A stretch of DNA of 64,000 nt from Novosphingobium subterraneum (lineage in GTDB: Bacteria > Pseudomonadota > Alphaproteobacteria > Sphingomonadales > Sphingomonadaceae): positions 1 to 64,000 of the forward strand of contig NZ_JRVC01000017.1 of the NCBI RefSeq assembly GCF_000807925.1, written 5' to 3'. Under the pieces are notes generated by a model. The model saw nothing but the letters and a program-made list of their open reading frames with translations, had not been told where the DNA came from and searched no databases. The position numbers and the translations under genes were made by a program. The number at the start of each line of letters is the position of its first letter. Positions within the stretch are counted from its first letter, which is position 1. Shown in pieces: positions 9,401-18,533 of this stretch.

Positions 9401-10144
9401 TTAGGATTTGGTTTGCGCCTGAAATTGCGCCTGAATTTGCGTCTGCGACTGCAGGGCTTCGAGGGCTTCGAATTGCGATTGCAGCGCGCGCTGGCGGGCA
9501 TTGGCGCGAGCGAGGCTGCTGCGTTTCTGCGCGGTGTCCCTGCGCATCCTGCGCCAGACCGCCAGGCTGTGGAACCACTGCGAGATGACTTCCAGAAGGC
9601 CGCTGCCGCGCGGACGCATGGGGGCGTGCGAGCGCGGCAGCGGGGTGGGTTCGGCCACGGTTGCGGAGGCTGTGGCCGAATGGCGTGCAGGCAGTGCTTC
9701 GGGAACTTCGGGCTCCAGCGCGAGCGCGCGGTCGAGCAGGTCGATCGTGGTCATGGCAGCCGGAGCCTCCGTGGACGGCAGCGCAGCGATTGCTGCAGCC
9801 GAAGCTCGCTTCGCGGAGGCCCTGGTCCGATTTGCGGGCTTCTTGCGGCTGGCCTTGCGGGCGGTGGTGGGGCGGCGCTTTGCGCTCTTCCCCTTGGCGA
9901 CCTTGCGGGGCTTCTTCGATGAGGGCGTGGCTGGCGCTTCAGGCCACGGGATGCTGGCGATCACCGCGCCGCGCGGTGCTGGCAGGATAAGGTGATCGGG
10001 AAAGGCTGGCGGATTTGCCTGGCGCAGCAGGAAGGAAGGCTCTCGCAGCGAGACTGCCGACACTTTGGAGCGAGGCGCTTTCCCCCTGATGGAAGCGCGG
10101 GGCGGACGTGGACGCGAGGCAACACGATTGCGAACGGTGTGCAT
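9401..10144 (-). CDS. Basic hypothetical protein
   Basis: A 247-residue protein I do not recognise. The start is ATG 10144 with GGGGGAA five bases upstream. Residues about 80-130 form a very basic Lys/Arg/Ala tract (KKPRKVAKGKSAKRR and similar) like histone H1-type or trigger-factor-type tails. A middle part carries an acidic helix (MTTIDLLDRALALEPEVPEAL). Near the C-terminus a Trp-containing helix (EVISQWFHSLAVWRRMRRD) is followed by a Gln-rich coiled-coil-like tail. There is no signal peptide or obvious membrane span. DNA or RNA binding is possible from charge alone. It could be co-transcribed with the nuclease gene downstream. Confidence 0.6.
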   Translation of the reverse strand: MHTVRNRVASRPRPPRASIRGKAPRSKVSAVSLREPSFLLRQANPPAFPDHLILPAPRGAVIASIPWPEAPATPSSKKPRKVAKGKSAKRRPTTARKASRKKPANRTRASAKRASAAAIAALPSTEAPAAMTTIDLLDRALALEPEVPEALPARHSATASATVAEPTPLPRSHAPMRPRGSGLLEVISQWFHSLAVWRRMRRDTAQKRSSLARANARQRALQSQFEALEALQSQTQIQAQFQAQTKS

Positions 10145-10303
10145 GGCAGTTCCCCCAGACGAGGTTCCTTGCCGATGGATGCTGGCACAATGCGACTCGG
10201 GTGCGAACGGGAGATGGATCGGAAACCGAATGGTCTGCACTTTTCCTAACGAAATACGCATTCAAGCGGCGCGCAATTACGTAGCGCATGGCCAGAAACG
10301 CCA

Positions 10304-10335
10304 ACGGCCCGGCGTGCTGATGCGCGCCGGGCCGT
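10304..10335 (-). terminator. Hairpin downstream of trigger factor gene
   Basis: An 11-bp perfect stem (ACGGCCCGGCG / CGCCGGGCCGT) lies 44 bases past the tig stop on the minus strand. The following T-run is weak (TTGGCGTTTCT). A smaller hairpin (ATCCGGC / GCCGGAT, 10341-10362) sits between it and the stop codon. Confidence 0.6.
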
Positions 10336-10378
10336 CCGAAATCCGGCCTTCGCAAGCCGGATCAATCCGAAATGGAGA

Positions 10379-11947
10379 TCAGCCTTCGGCCTTCTTCTTC
10401 GGTGCAGCCTTCTTCTTCGGAGCAGGCGCTTCTTCAGCGGCGGCTTCGGCAGCAGGGGCTTCCTCGGCGGCCTTCTTCTTGGGAGCGGCCTTCTTCTTCG
10501 GCGCTTCGGCTTCAGCTTCAGCAGGAGCAGCAGCTTCCTCGGCCGGAGCTTCGTCCTTGGCAGCCTTCTTCTTGGCCGGAGCCTTCTTGGCGGCCTTGGC
10601 CGGAGCGGCGGCAGCGCCTTCCTCAGCCTCGATCGCGGCCTGCAGCTCTTCCTTGGTCACTTCTCGCTCGGTGACTTCGGCTTTGTCGAACAGGAAGTCG
10701 ACGACCTTGTCCTCATAGAGCGGCGCGCGCAGCTGGGCGGCGGCAAGCGGTTCCGAACGCACGTAGTCGACGAAGCGCTGGCGGTCCTGTTCGCGGTACT
10801 GCTGGGCAGCCTGGCGGATCAGCATTTCCATTTCTTGGGCAGAAACGGTCACGCCGTTGGCCTGGCCGATTTCCGACAGGAGCAGGCCGAGGCGCACGCG
10901 GCGTTCGGCGATCTTGCGGTAATCGTCCTTCTCGGCCTCGATTTCCTTCAGGGCCTCTTCAGGGTTCTCTTCGTTCTGGGCTTCCTGCTGAAGCTGGGCC
11001 CAGATCTGCTCGAACTCGGCATCGACCATCGAAGGCGGCACGGCGAAATCGTGACCGGCGGCAAGCTGATCGAGCAGCGCGCGCTTCATCTGGGTGCGGG
11101 TCAGGCCGGCAGTTTCCTGCTCCAGCTGGCCGCGCAGCAGGGTCTTCAATTGCTCGAGGCTTTCGAGGCCCAGCATCTTGGCGAATTCGTCGTTGGCTTC
11201 GAACTCACCGGGGTTCTTCACCGCCTTGACCTTGATGTCGAAGGTGGCTTCCTTGCCCTTGAGGTTCTCGGCCGGGTAGTCTTCCGGGAAGGTCACGGTG
11301 ATGACGGTTTCGTCACCGGCCTTCACGCCGACAAGCTGTTCCTCGAAGCCGGGGATGAAGCGGCCAGCGCCGAGTTCCAGCGGGGTGTCTTCAGCCGCGC
11401 CGCCTTCGAAGGCAACGCCATCGACCTTGCCGAGGAAGTCGATGATGATCTGGTCGCCGTCCTTGGCCTTCGCGCCCTTCTTGGCGTCGGTGAAGGACTT
11501 CTGGCCAGCGCCGATGCGGGCAACGGCTTCGTCGACTTCGGCTTCGGTGACGGGAACGGTCAGCTTTTCAAGCTTCAGGCCATCGAGCGACGGCGCTTCG
11601 ATCTGCGGCAGGACTTCCAGCTCGACTGTCAGCTCGGCGTCCTTGCCTTCGTCATAGCCTTCGCCGAGCGAGACGGCAGGTTGCATCGCGGGGCGCAGCT
11701 TGTTGTCGGCAACCAGCTTGTCCATCGCTTCGCGGATGGTGGTCTGCAGCGCTTCCTGGTGGAGCGCCGGGCCGTGCATCTTGCGGACGAGGTTGGCGGG
11801 CACCTTGCCGGGGCGGAAGCCGGGCATGCGCACCTGCGGCGCGATCTTCTTGACCTCACCTTCGACCCGGGCGGCGATGTCGGCCGCGGGGATGGTGACG
11901 GTGTAGGCGCGCTTCAGGCCCTCGTTGGTGGTTTCGACGATCTGCAT
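10379..11947 (-). CDS. tig: Trigger factor with long Ala/Lys/Glu C-terminal extension
   Basis: A 522-residue ribosome-associated chaperone and peptidyl-prolyl isomerase. The N-terminal ribosome-binding domain has the PGFRPGKVP signature near residue 45. The FKBP-type PPIase domain follows (about 150-240) and then the helical substrate-binding domain. Homologues are usually about 430 residues. The extra 90 or so are tandem, slightly variable blocks of K-A-A-P-K-K-K-A separated by acidic Ala/Glu stretches. ATG 11947 (MQIVETTNEGLKR) is the conserved start; the frame above it runs through the tRNA-Leu gene and is not coding. Clp protease genes lie nearby on the same strand, separated by other genes. 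Confidence 0.96.
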   Translation of the reverse strand: MQIVETTNEGLKRAYTVTIPAADIAARVEGEVKKIAPQVRMPGFRPGKVPANLVRKMHGPALHQEALQTTIREAMDKLVADNKLRPAMQPAVSLGEGYDEGKDAELTVELEVLPQIEAPSLDGLKLEKLTVPVTEAEVDEAVARIGAGQKSFTDAKKGAKAKDGDQIIIDFLGKVDGVAFEGGAAEDTPLELGAGRFIPGFEEQLVGVKAGDETVITVTFPEDYPAENLKGKEATFDIKVKAVKNPGEFEANDEFAKMLGLESLEQLKTLLRGQLEQETAGLTRTQMKRALLDQLAAGHDFAVPPSMVDAEFEQIWAQLQQEAQNEENPEEALKEIEAEKDDYRKIAERRVRLGLLLSEIGQANGVTVSAQEMEMLIRQAAQQYREQDRQRFVDYVRSEPLAAAQLRAPLYEDKVVDFLFDKAEVTEREVTKEELQAAIEAEEGAAAAPAKAAKKAPAKKKAAKDEAPAEEAAAPAEAEAEAPKKKAAPKKKAAEEAPAAEAAAEEAPAPKKKAAPKKKAEG

Positions 11948-12016
11948 CCTGATCCAACTTTCATGTATGTCACGCGCTTGCGCGGGAAAAGCTGACTCGG
12001 ACGCCGGCGCGCGGAC

Positions 12017-12101
12017 TGGTGCGGGCGAAGGGACTCGAACCCCCACATCTTGCGATACTGGAACCTAAATCCAGCGCGTCTACCAGTTCCGCCACGCCCG
12101 C
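12017..12101 (-). tRNA. tRNA-Leu (anticodon UAG)
   Basis: Read on the minus strand, the acceptor stem GCGGGCG pairs with CGCCCGC and is followed by an encoded ACCA end. The anticodon arm is CUGGA-UUUAGGU-UCCAG, giving anticodon UAG. A long variable arm (class II tRNA) precedes the T arm GGGGGTTCGAGTCCC. The total is 85 bases including CCA. It lies 69 bases upstream of the trigger factor start. Confidence 0.97.
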
Positions 12102-12233
12102 ATCCGGCGAAAAGCGAGCGGTGCCCCTATCGCAGTGGCCGGAAAAGGGCAAGCGCCTTGGAATTACGGCTCGGAACAGTGTATGAGGGCCTGAGTTGGG
12201 GAAGAAAGCGCAAACCTATCAAGGAGCCGCACG

Positions 12234-12416
12234 ATGGCCACGACCCCCGATTCCCCGCAACCAGACCGAATCGAACCCCAGTCCCCGCCCGAAAGCCCAC
12301 CGGTGATTGAACCGGACGGCGTTCCGCCCGTCATCCAGCCCGATGAGACGCCGGTGGTCGAGCCGGATCAGGTGCAGCCCGGTGCCCCGCAGGAGGTGCC
12401 AGCGCCGCCGGATTGA
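12234..12416 (+). CDS. Small Pro/Glu-rich acidic protein
   Basis: A 60-residue protein composed almost entirely of Pro, Glu, Asp, Gln and Val with near-repeats of PPVI(E/Q)PD and VEPDQV. AAGGAG lies seven bases before the ATG, which argues it is translated. No signal peptide, membrane span or fold is apparent, so it is presumably disordered. I do not know its function. It stands alone between the divergently read tRNA-Leu gene and the end of the sppA operon. Confidence 0.6.
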   Translation: MATTPDSPQPDRIEPQSPPESPPVIEPDGVPPVIQPDETPVVEPDQVQPGAPQEVPAPPD

Positions 12417-12425
12417 TCACGGCCC

Positions 12426-12713
12426 TCAAAGTGTAGCTGGTTGCGAGATATTGTCGGAACAAAGCGCACCCATGCCCTGCCTGCTTACCAACTTTACGGC
12501 CCTGTTGGCGCATCCACGGCAGCTCACTTTGGCGGATGTGATCCCGACAGTCGGATTGAAGCTGTAAGTGGTAGTTATCAAACCAGTATCGCTACGACAG
12601 GTAACGTTGAAAGAATTTTCAGCACCGGATCGTTCGCAATCGAAGCGATCTTTCTTCCAGCGCTCCCGGCTGGAAATATCACGAGGGACAATCAGCAGGT
12701 CGGTATGAGCCAT
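12426..12713 (-). CDS. Small Cys-containing hypothetical protein downstream of sppA
   Basis: A 95-residue protein I do not recognise. The start at 12713 has a plausible TGAGG eight bases upstream and lies 18 bases after the sppA stop, so it could be translated from the sppA transcript. Five cysteines are seen, including a C-R-G-C pair, which hints at metal binding or disulfides but proves nothing. There is no signal peptide. The local base composition is more AT-rich than neighbouring genes, which weakens the coding case or may indicate later acquisition. Confidence 0.4.
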   Translation of the reverse strand: MAHTDLLIVPRDISSRERWKKDRFDCERSGAENSFNVTCRSDTGLITTTYSFNPTVGITSAKVSCRGCANRAVKLVSRQGMGALCSDNISQPATL

Positions 12714-12731
12714 GGCAAAGCCTCAGGACAA

Positions 12732-14615
12732 CTAGGCTAGCAGTCTCATCAGCGTGCCCCAAAAGCCCGAAGATTGGCTCGCCGCCCCGATCTTGTCTGC
12801 GGACGCCCGAGGGATGTCCCCCCCACACTCCAGACAATAAGCCCTAATCCCGCCGCCTTCCATCAGGCGCATCACGTCAGCCTGCATCCGCGCAACCAAG
12901 CCCTGCTGTTGCGCCGCCAGCGCGCCCGCGAGGTCATGCGCCCGTGCCTCGGGCGCTTCGCCGGTTTCCATCTGGCGGAGGAGTTGGGCGAAGGGGCTGG
13001 GTTCGTCTTCGATGTAGGCAGCGTGGAAGGTTTCTGCCTTGGCCTGTTTGGCGACCCATGCCACCGCATCATCGAGGCCGCCGAACTGGTCGACGAGGCC
13101 GAGCTGGCGGGCGGTGCCACCGTCCCAGATGCGACCCTGCGCGATTCTGTCGATGTCGGCCGATGACTTGCCGCGCGCCTTGGCGACGAGGCCGAGGAAG
13201 CGGCTGTAGGTCTGTTCGACCTGGCCCTGCAACAGCGCCTCCACCTGCGGGCTGAGGCCACCCAGGAGATCCGGCTGGCCCGAAAGAGGGGTGGTGCGGA
13301 TCGAATCGGTGGTGACGCCATATTGCGGCAGAGTCTGTTCGAGCGTGGGCAGCACGGCAAAAACGCCGATCGAGCCGGTGATCGTGCTGGGTTCGGCAAA
13401 GATGCGCTGGGCGGGCGTGGAGACCCAGTACCCGCCGCTGGCGGCAAGGCTGCCCATCGAGACGGCGACCGGCAGGCCCTTGGCCTTCACCCGCTCCACC
13501 GCCGCGCGGATGCGTTCGGACGCCATGACCGAGCCGCCCGGCGAATCGACACGCAGGACGAGGCCCGCATAGTCATCGCTCTGCGCCACGCCGTCGACCA
13601 GATCGGCGATGCGATCGCCGCCCGCGGTGCCGGGGCCGGCATCGCCATCGACGATTTCGCCCGCGACGGTGACGACGGCGACGGCCCTGCCCTGCTTCGA
13701 GACGGGCTTGTCAGCCAGATAGACCAGGAGTTCGGTGGCCTTGAAGGCGCCAAGCCCGGCGTCTTCGTCTGCGCCGGCAATCTCGGCCACGCGCTTTCCG
13801 AAGGCCACGCGGTCACCGATCTTGTCGACAAGGCCGGACTTGAGCGCGGCTTGTGCAGCGTCGTTTCCGTTGTCGCGCACCCACTTGGCCGGGTCGGTGG
13901 TGGCGAGGGTCAGGTCTGCCTTGGGGCGGGCCTTCTTCACCTCGTCCTGCCAGTTCTGCCACAGCGTGCCATAGACTGCCTGCATCGCCTCGCGCGCTTC
14001 GGGCGACATTTCGGCGCGGATGTAGGGCTCCACCGCGCTCTTGTAGGTGCCGACCTTGAAGACGTGGACGTTGGCTTTCAGCTTGTCGATCAGGCCCTTG
14101 TAGAACAGCAGCGTGCCGCCGGGGCCGCTGATGGCAACGCCGCCCATGGGATCGACCCACGCTTCGGACGAATGCGCGGCCAGTTGCATCGCATCGTCGG
14201 TGTAGATCAGCGCGCGGACGAGCACGGGCTTCTTTGCCGCGCGCACCTTGTCCATCGCTGCGCCGATCTGGCTGAGGTGGACGGCCGAGCCGCCGCCGAA
14301 GGCTTCGAGATCGAGCACGACGGCCTTGATGCGCTTGTCGTCTGCCGCAGCGGCAATGGCGCGCGAGACGTCACGCGCGGTGTATTCCGGTTCGGGCGTC
14401 TGGCCTGACAGCAATTGCGTGGGCGAAATCTCGCTCGCTTCTTCCACCACGCGGCCTTCGAGCGGCAGGTAGAGCGCACCTTCGCGGACCATGCCGGGAG
14501 CGGGCCGCAGCGTGAGGACGGTGTAAAGGCCTGCGAAGAAAAGCAGCAGGAACAGCAGGACGAGACCGTCCTTGATGGCGACGAGGATCTTCCAGACCGA
14601 TTTGGCAAAGCTCAT
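12732..14615 (-). CDS. sppA: Signal peptide peptidase SppA (67K type)
   Basis: A 627-residue inner-membrane S49 peptidase that degrades cleaved signal peptides. An N-terminal membrane segment ([19 protein letters not shown]) anchors two tandem S49 domains. The catalytic dyad of this long form is visible: Lys in [10 protein letters not shown] in the first domain and Ser in [10 protein letters not shown] in the second. The length matches the E. coli-type double-domain enzyme. It is divergent from pyrB with 87 bases between starts. A small hypothetical gene follows it. Confidence 0.95.
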   Translation of the reverse strand: MSFAKSVWKILVAIKDGLVLLFLLLFFAGLYTVLTLRPAPGMVREGALYLPLEGRVVEEASEISPTQLLSGQTPEPEYTARDVSRAIAAAADDKRIKAVVLDLEAFGGGSAVHLSQIGAAMDKVRAAKKPVLVRALIYTDDAMQLAAHSSEAWVDPMGGVAISGPGGTLLFYKGLIDKLKANVHVFKVGTYKSAVEPYIRAEMSPEAREAMQAVYGTLWQNWQDEVKKARPKADLTLATTDPAKWVRDNGNDAAQAALKSGLVDKIGDRVAFGKRVAEIAGADEDAGLGAFKATELLVYLADKPVSKQGRAVAVVTVAGEIVDGDAGPGTAGGDRIADLVDGVAQSDDYAGLVLRVDSPGGSVMASERIRAAVERVKAKGLPVAVSMGSLAASGGYWVSTPAQRIFAEPSTITGSIGVFAVLPTLEQTLPQYGVTTDSIRTTPLSGQPDLLGGLSPQVEALLQGQVEQTYSRFLGLVAKARGKSSADIDRIAQGRIWDGGTARQLGLVDQFGGLDDAVAWVAKQAKAETFHAAYIEDEPSPFAQLLRQMETGEAPEARAHDLAGALAAQQQGLVARMQADVMRLMEGGGIRAYCLECGGDIPRASADKIGAASQSSGFWGTLMRLLA

Positions 14616-14702
14616 GGGGCGCAGACTATTGTGGACGGGCGCGCTTTGCCAGCAGGAAACGGCTTGAGAATGGTGGGCCTGCCCTCTAGGGAACTGGCTT
14701 TA

Positions 14703-15728
14703 ATGCAAAGCTCAACCAAATCCCAAGCGGGCCGCTATCCAGCGGGCGGCCTCGCCTACCCGCACCGTGACCTGACCGGCATCGGCCAGCTCGCGCGCCA
14801 CGAGATTCTCTACCTCCTCGACGAGGCGGAGCAGTGGGTGGAGCTGAACCGGCAGCCGAAGAAGAAGACCGATCTGCTGAACGGTCTGACGATCATCAAC
14901 GCCTTCTTCGAGAACTCCACCCGCACGCTCCTGAGCTTCGAGATCGCGGGCAAGCGGCTGGGCGCGGACGTGGTCAACATGCACGCCGCCACCAGCAGCG
15001 TGAAAAAGGGCGAGACGCTGATCGACACGGCGATGACCCTCAACGCCATGCGCGCCGATGCCATCGTGATCCGCCATGCGAGTTCCGGCGCGGTGCGGCT
15101 GATTGCCGAGAAGGTCGATTGCCCGGTGCTCAATGCGGGCGATGGCCAGCACGAGCATCCGACGCAGGCGCTGCTGGATGCGCTGACGATGCGCCACGCG
15201 CTGGGGCTGCCGGTGGGGTCAGACCTCAACGGGCTGAAGGTGACGATCTGCGGGGATATCCTGCACAGCCGCGTGGCGCGATCCAACATCCTGAGCCTGA
15301 CCGCACTGGGCGCGGACGTGCGGGTCTGCGCGCCGCCCGCGCTGATGCCGGCCGAGGTCGAGGCAATGGGTGTGACCCCGTTCCACGATTTCGATGCGGC
15401 ATTGAAGGGCGCCAACATCGTGATGATGCTGCGCCTGCAGCAGGAGCGCATGAGCGGGCAGTTCATCCCCTCGCCCCGCGAATACCGCCATCTTTACGGG
15501 CTTACGCCGGAGCGGCTGGCGAAGGCCGAGCCCGATGCCTTCGTGATGCATCCGGGTCCGATGAACCGCGGGATCGAGATCGATTCGACCGTGGCCGACC
15601 ACCCAACGCGCAGCCTGATCACGCGGCAGGTGGAAATGGGCGTGGCGATCCGCATGGCCTGTCTGGAAGTGCTGACTCGCCGGACGCGCGGCGTGCCGGG
15701 CTGGGAAACGGAAGGAGTTCCGGCATGA
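14703..15728 (+). CDS. pyrB: Aspartate carbamoyltransferase catalytic subunit
   Basis: A 341-residue enzyme joining carbamoyl phosphate and aspartate in pyrimidine synthesis. The carbamoyl-phosphate site F-E-N-S-T-R-T is near residue 76, H-P-T-Q follows, and the aspartate-site loop and C-terminal M-H-P-G-P-M-N-R-G motif are intact. The length exceeds the E. coli catalytic chain (about 310). The start at ATG 14703 is chosen over an in-frame ATG at 14670 by fit to the conserved [13 protein letters not shown] beginning, though neither has a strong ribosome site. The stop overlaps the dihydroorotase-like start (ATGA), so the two are translationally coupled. No regulatory-chain gene (pyrI) is present. 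Confidence 0.97.
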   Translation: MQSSTKSQAGRYPAGGLAYPHRDLTGIGQLARHEILYLLDEAEQWVELNRQPKKKTDLLNGLTIINAFFENSTRTLLSFEIAGKRLGADVVNMHAATSSVKKGETLIDTAMTLNAMRADAIVIRHASSGAVRLIAEKVDCPVLNAGDGQHEHPTQALLDALTMRHALGLPVGSDLNGLKVTICGDILHSRVARSNILSLTALGADVRVCAPPALMPAEVEAMGVTPFHDFDAALKGANIVMMLRLQQERMSGQFIPSPREYRHLYGLTPERLAKAEPDAFVMHPGPMNRGIEIDSTVADHPTRSLITRQVEMGVAIRMACLEVLTRRTRGVPGWETEGVPA

Positions 15729-16954
15729 TCGCGCGGCCTCTGACGATCACCGGCGGAAGGCTGGTGCTGGGCACAGGCGAGCCTGTAGCCGGAGCCGTGC
15801 GCTGCGAGGGCGGGCGCATCGTGGCGCTCGGCGATGTGACGCCGCAGGAAGGGGACGAGGTCTTCGACGCTGGTGGAAAGCTGATCGCGCCGGGCCTCGT
15901 TGATCTGGGCGTCTTCGCCATCGACAAGCCCGCGTTCCACTTCGGTGGGATTACTCGGGCGGCGCTGATGCCCGACCAGGGGCCGCCGCTCGACCATCCG
16001 GCGCGGGTGCGCTTCGCCGCACAGTCTGGCAAGCCGGACATGTGGGTTCACCCGCTGGCCGCGGCAACGCGCGGGCTTGAAGGCAGCGAGCTGGCAGAGC
16101 TGGCTCTGATGCGCGATGCCGGGGCCAAGGCGGTGGCGACCGGGCGCGGCTGGATCGCGGATTCGGGCGTGATGCTTCGGTTGCTGCGCTATTGCGCGAT
16201 GCTGGGGCTGGTGGTCGTCACCCATGCCGAGGACGCAGGCATAACCGGCAGCGCGGTGGCGACGGCGGGCGACGTGGCGACGCGGCTGGGCCTGCCGAGC
16301 GCCCCTGCCGAAGCCGAAGCACTGGCCGTGGCGCGCGACATCGCGCTAGCTGAGATTTCCGGCGCGCGCGTCCATTTCCGGCAGGTGACGACCGCGCGGG
16401 CGCTCGATCTGGTGCGCGCAGCCAAGGCGCGTGGGGTGAAGGTGACGGCGGGGGTTACGCCGGCGCACTTCATCCTGTCTGACCTCGAACTCGTCGGGTT
16501 TCGCACCTTCTGCCGGATGTCCCCGCCGCTGCGGCAGGATGCGGACCGCAAGGCGGTGATCGCGGCGATCGGCGACGGCACGATCGACGTGATCTCATCC
16601 GGCCACGATCCGCGCGGGCCGGAGGACAAGCGCCTGCCCTTCGCGGATGCGGAACCGGGCATGGCCGGGGCCGAAACGCTGCTGCCGCTGACGCTCACGC
16701 TGGTCCGCGATGGCGTGATCACGATGGCCCGCGCATTCGAACTGCTCTGCGCCAACCCGGCGCGGCTGCTGGGCGTGGAGGCCGGGCGGCTTGAGGTGGG
16801 CACGGAAGCGGACATCGCGATTGTCGATCCTGCACGTCCGTGGATCGTCAATTCCGACAAGATGGCAGCGGCTGCCGGGAACACCCCGTTCGATCGCAGG
16901 CCCGTGGAAGGCCGCGTGACCGCGCTGTTCAAGGGCGGCGCGCGGATCGACTGA
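15725..16954 (+). CDS. Dihydroorotase-like protein lacking metal ligands (PyrX / pseudo-dihydroorotase type)
   Basis: A 409-residue amidohydrolase-fold protein. In active dihydroorotases a DxHxH motif after PGL(V/I)D binds zinc. Here residues 60-64 read D-L-G-V-F, so both His are gone. The later (C/Y)HVST-type His site reads F-R-Q-V-T-T, and the catalytic Asp in T-D-H-A-P-H reads S-G-H-D-P-R. One His (VVTHAED) remains. Known inactive homologues (for example in Pseudomonas) form a structural complex with PyrB. The four-base overlap with pyrB supports such a role. A working pyrC must then exist elsewhere. Annotation as an active dihydroorotase would be misleading. Confidence 0.88.
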   Translation: MIARPLTITGGRLVLGTGEPVAGAVRCEGGRIVALGDVTPQEGDEVFDAGGKLIAPGLVDLGVFAIDKPAFHFGGITRAALMPDQGPPLDHPARVRFAAQSGKPDMWVHPLAAATRGLEGSELAELALMRDAGAKAVATGRGWIADSGVMLRLLRYCAMLGLVVVTHAEDAGITGSAVATAGDVATRLGLPSAPAEAEALAVARDIALAEISGARVHFRQVTTARALDLVRAAKARGVKVTAGVTPAHFILSDLELVGFRTFCRMSPPLRQDADRKAVIAAIGDGTIDVISSGHDPRGPEDKRLPFADAEPGMAGAETLLPLTLTLVRDGVITMARAFELLCANPARLLGVEAGRLEVGTEADIAIVDPARPWIVNSDKMAAAAGNTPFDRRPVEGRVTALFKGGARID

Positions 16955-16962
16955 TACGGCCA

Positions 16963-16990
16963 GGGCGCGGAACCTTTCGGTACCGCGCCC
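16963..16990 (+). terminator. Hairpin after the pyrB operon
   Basis: GGGCGCGGAACC and GGTACCGCGCCC pair with one mismatch around a TTTC loop, starting nine bases after the stop. There is no T-run, so termination efficiency is uncertain. Confidence 0.5.
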
Positions 16991-17015
16991 CCCGCCCGCT
17001 CTCACACGGTAACTT

Positions 17016-17206
17016 TAGAGCACTTTCCGACCAATCGGGCTCACCGTGACGGAGCCGATTTTGGCCGAGCGCGAGGATCGAGGAGGGAGCCCCTCGGACA
17101 GCGTCGCCTTGCTTGGACGGGCAACCAGCCCGCCCTGCACAAGGCTCCTTGCCGAGAAGCTCCCTGCGACAATCACGGTAAGCCCGATTGGTCGGAAAGT
17201 GCTCTA
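17016..17206. mobile_element. MITE-like element with 26-bp perfect terminal inverted repeats
   Basis: Bases 17016-17041 are the exact reverse complement of 17181-17206. Allowing one mismatch the arms extend inward to 34 bp. The ends begin TAGAGC and finish GCTCTA, so a TA target dinucleotide at each border is possible. The 191-bp total has no transposase-sized frame. It sits between the convergent pyrB operon and SPOR gene, a usual landing place. Presumably it was mobilised in trans, perhaps by an IS630/Tc1-type enzyme; that family assignment is a guess from the TA ends. Confidence 0.7.
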
Positions 17207-17211
17207 GAAAC

Positions 17212-18519
17212 TCAGCGCTTGGCCATGCGGCTTTCGGTCGGGCGCTGCGGGCCGGGCATCGCTGCACCGCTGCCACGCATGACAAGGCACACGCCGCCGC
17301 GCGATTTGACCGACCCGCACATGCTGTTGGCGGAAGCCTGTCCGCCAAAGCCGGCAGCCTGCACGCGCCAGAACGCCTTGCCATTGACCGAGACCTTGGT
17401 GGTCACGTTCGTGAAGCCCTTCAGTTCGGGATTGCGCGCGGTGTAATGGCGCCAGGCGCGGCGGGCACCCTCCGGCGTCGAGAAGGAGCCGAGCTGGACC
17501 AGATGGGTGCCAGCCTTTGCCGGGGCCGCGACGGGCTTTGCAGCCGGCACCTTCTTGCGCGCCGGAACGGCGGCGGGGCGGGCGTAAGGCTGCGACGCAG
17601 CCGGTTGCGAAGCAGGCAGGTCAATCAGGGCAAGCTGCGCCTGCTGCGATTGCGACGAGGAATCGGCGAGCGAAGGGGCTGGTGATTCAGGCTCTGTTGC
17701 AGGCAGTTCCCTGACCGCGGCTTCGGCCAGTGCCGGAGCGGCGGCAGGTTCCGCGCGGGTGGCGGCTTCTGCGGCCAGCTGTTCGGTCGCCGGGAAGTTT
17801 GCCAGCGCCAGCGCCTGCGGCTGGCCAGCGTCCCCCCGCAGCGGCACGCCGAGCAGACCGGCCACGCGATGGCGGGTGCGTTCGGAATAGCCCATGAGCG
17901 CCCACTGCTCCATGCGGTCGCCAAGCTCGCTGGCAGGCACGTCCTGCGCGGCCATGGTGCGCGCTTCGCGCCACTGGCCGGCCAGCGCATAGGCAAGCGC
18001 GAGGTTCTGCCGAACCTTGGGCGTGTTCTCACCACCGCGCAGGGCCTGGGCAAGCACTTGTGCCCCCTGCTGCGGCTGGCCGGCGAGCGCCAGCGCGAGG
18101 CCGTAGTCCGAAGCGGCAATGCTGTCACGGTAGGAATTGAGCGTGTCGATCGCCTCGGCATGGCGGCCAAGGGCAATGTCAGCCAGCGCCAGGCTGAGCG
18201 CGGTGCGGCTCGAGTCTTCGCCAAGCTCCATTGAATCGTCATAGGCCTGACGCGCGGATTCAAAGCGCCCGGCCTTGAGGTAGGCATTGCCGAGCAGCAC
18301 TCGGTATGCGGCGTTGCGCGGATCGGCGAGGACAGCCTTCTCGGCATTGTCGATCGCGGCCGTCGTGGTGCCCTTGGCCAGTGCGGCTTGGGCCGACGAT
18401 GCGTACTTGTCGGGGTGGGCGCCGCCGCTGGCACAGCCGGTCAGGACGCCGGCGGCCAGCGCGGTGGACATCACCAGGCGGGCGGCGCGGTTGGGTGCGA
18501 ATGCGGTGATCATGTCCAT
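17212..18519 (-). CDS. TPR/SPOR-domain lipoprotein
   Basis: A 435-residue envelope protein. The signal peptide ends in the lipobox L-T-G-C (Cys29). Residues about 40-200 hold TPR-like helical repeats (for example AVLADPRNAAYRVLLGNAYLKAGRFESARQ as two helices). A Pro/Ala-rich linker with an AKP-repeat precedes a C-terminal SPOR domain (about 340-415, HLVQLGSFSTPEGARRAW), which binds denuded septal glycan. This predicts a cell-division-site or polar location. ATG 18513 is an alternative start with AGGGGA eight bases upstream. It lies downstream of the small protein and ParA genes, probably one operon. The MITE-like repeat adjoins its 3' end. Confidence 0.85.
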   Translation of the reverse strand: MDMITAFAPNRAARLVMSTALAAGVLTGCASGGAHPDKYASSAQAALAKGTTTAAIDNAEKAVLADPRNAAYRVLLGNAYLKAGRFESARQAYDDSMELGEDSSRTALSLALADIALGRHAEAIDTLNSYRDSIAASDYGLALALAGQPQQGAQVLAQALRGGENTPKVRQNLALAYALAGQWREARTMAAQDVPASELGDRMEQWALMGYSERTRHRVAGLLGVPLRGDAGQPQALALANFPATEQLAAEAATRAEPAAAPALAEAAVRELPATEPESPAPSLADSSSQSQQAQLALIDLPASQPAASQPYARPAAVPARKKVPAAKPVAAPAKAGTHLVQLGSFSTPEGARRAWRHYTARNPELKGFTNVTTKVSVNGKAFWRVQAAGFGGQASANSMCGSVKSRGGVCLVMRGSGAAMPGPQRPTESRMAKR

Positions 18520-18533
18520 GGTCCCCTCAGGCG

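Noticed and set aside
10379-10660. Short direct repeats at the 3' end of tig as a CRISPR or tandem satellite
   Set aside because: They encode the in-frame Ala/Lys repeats of trigger factor and have no unique spacers.
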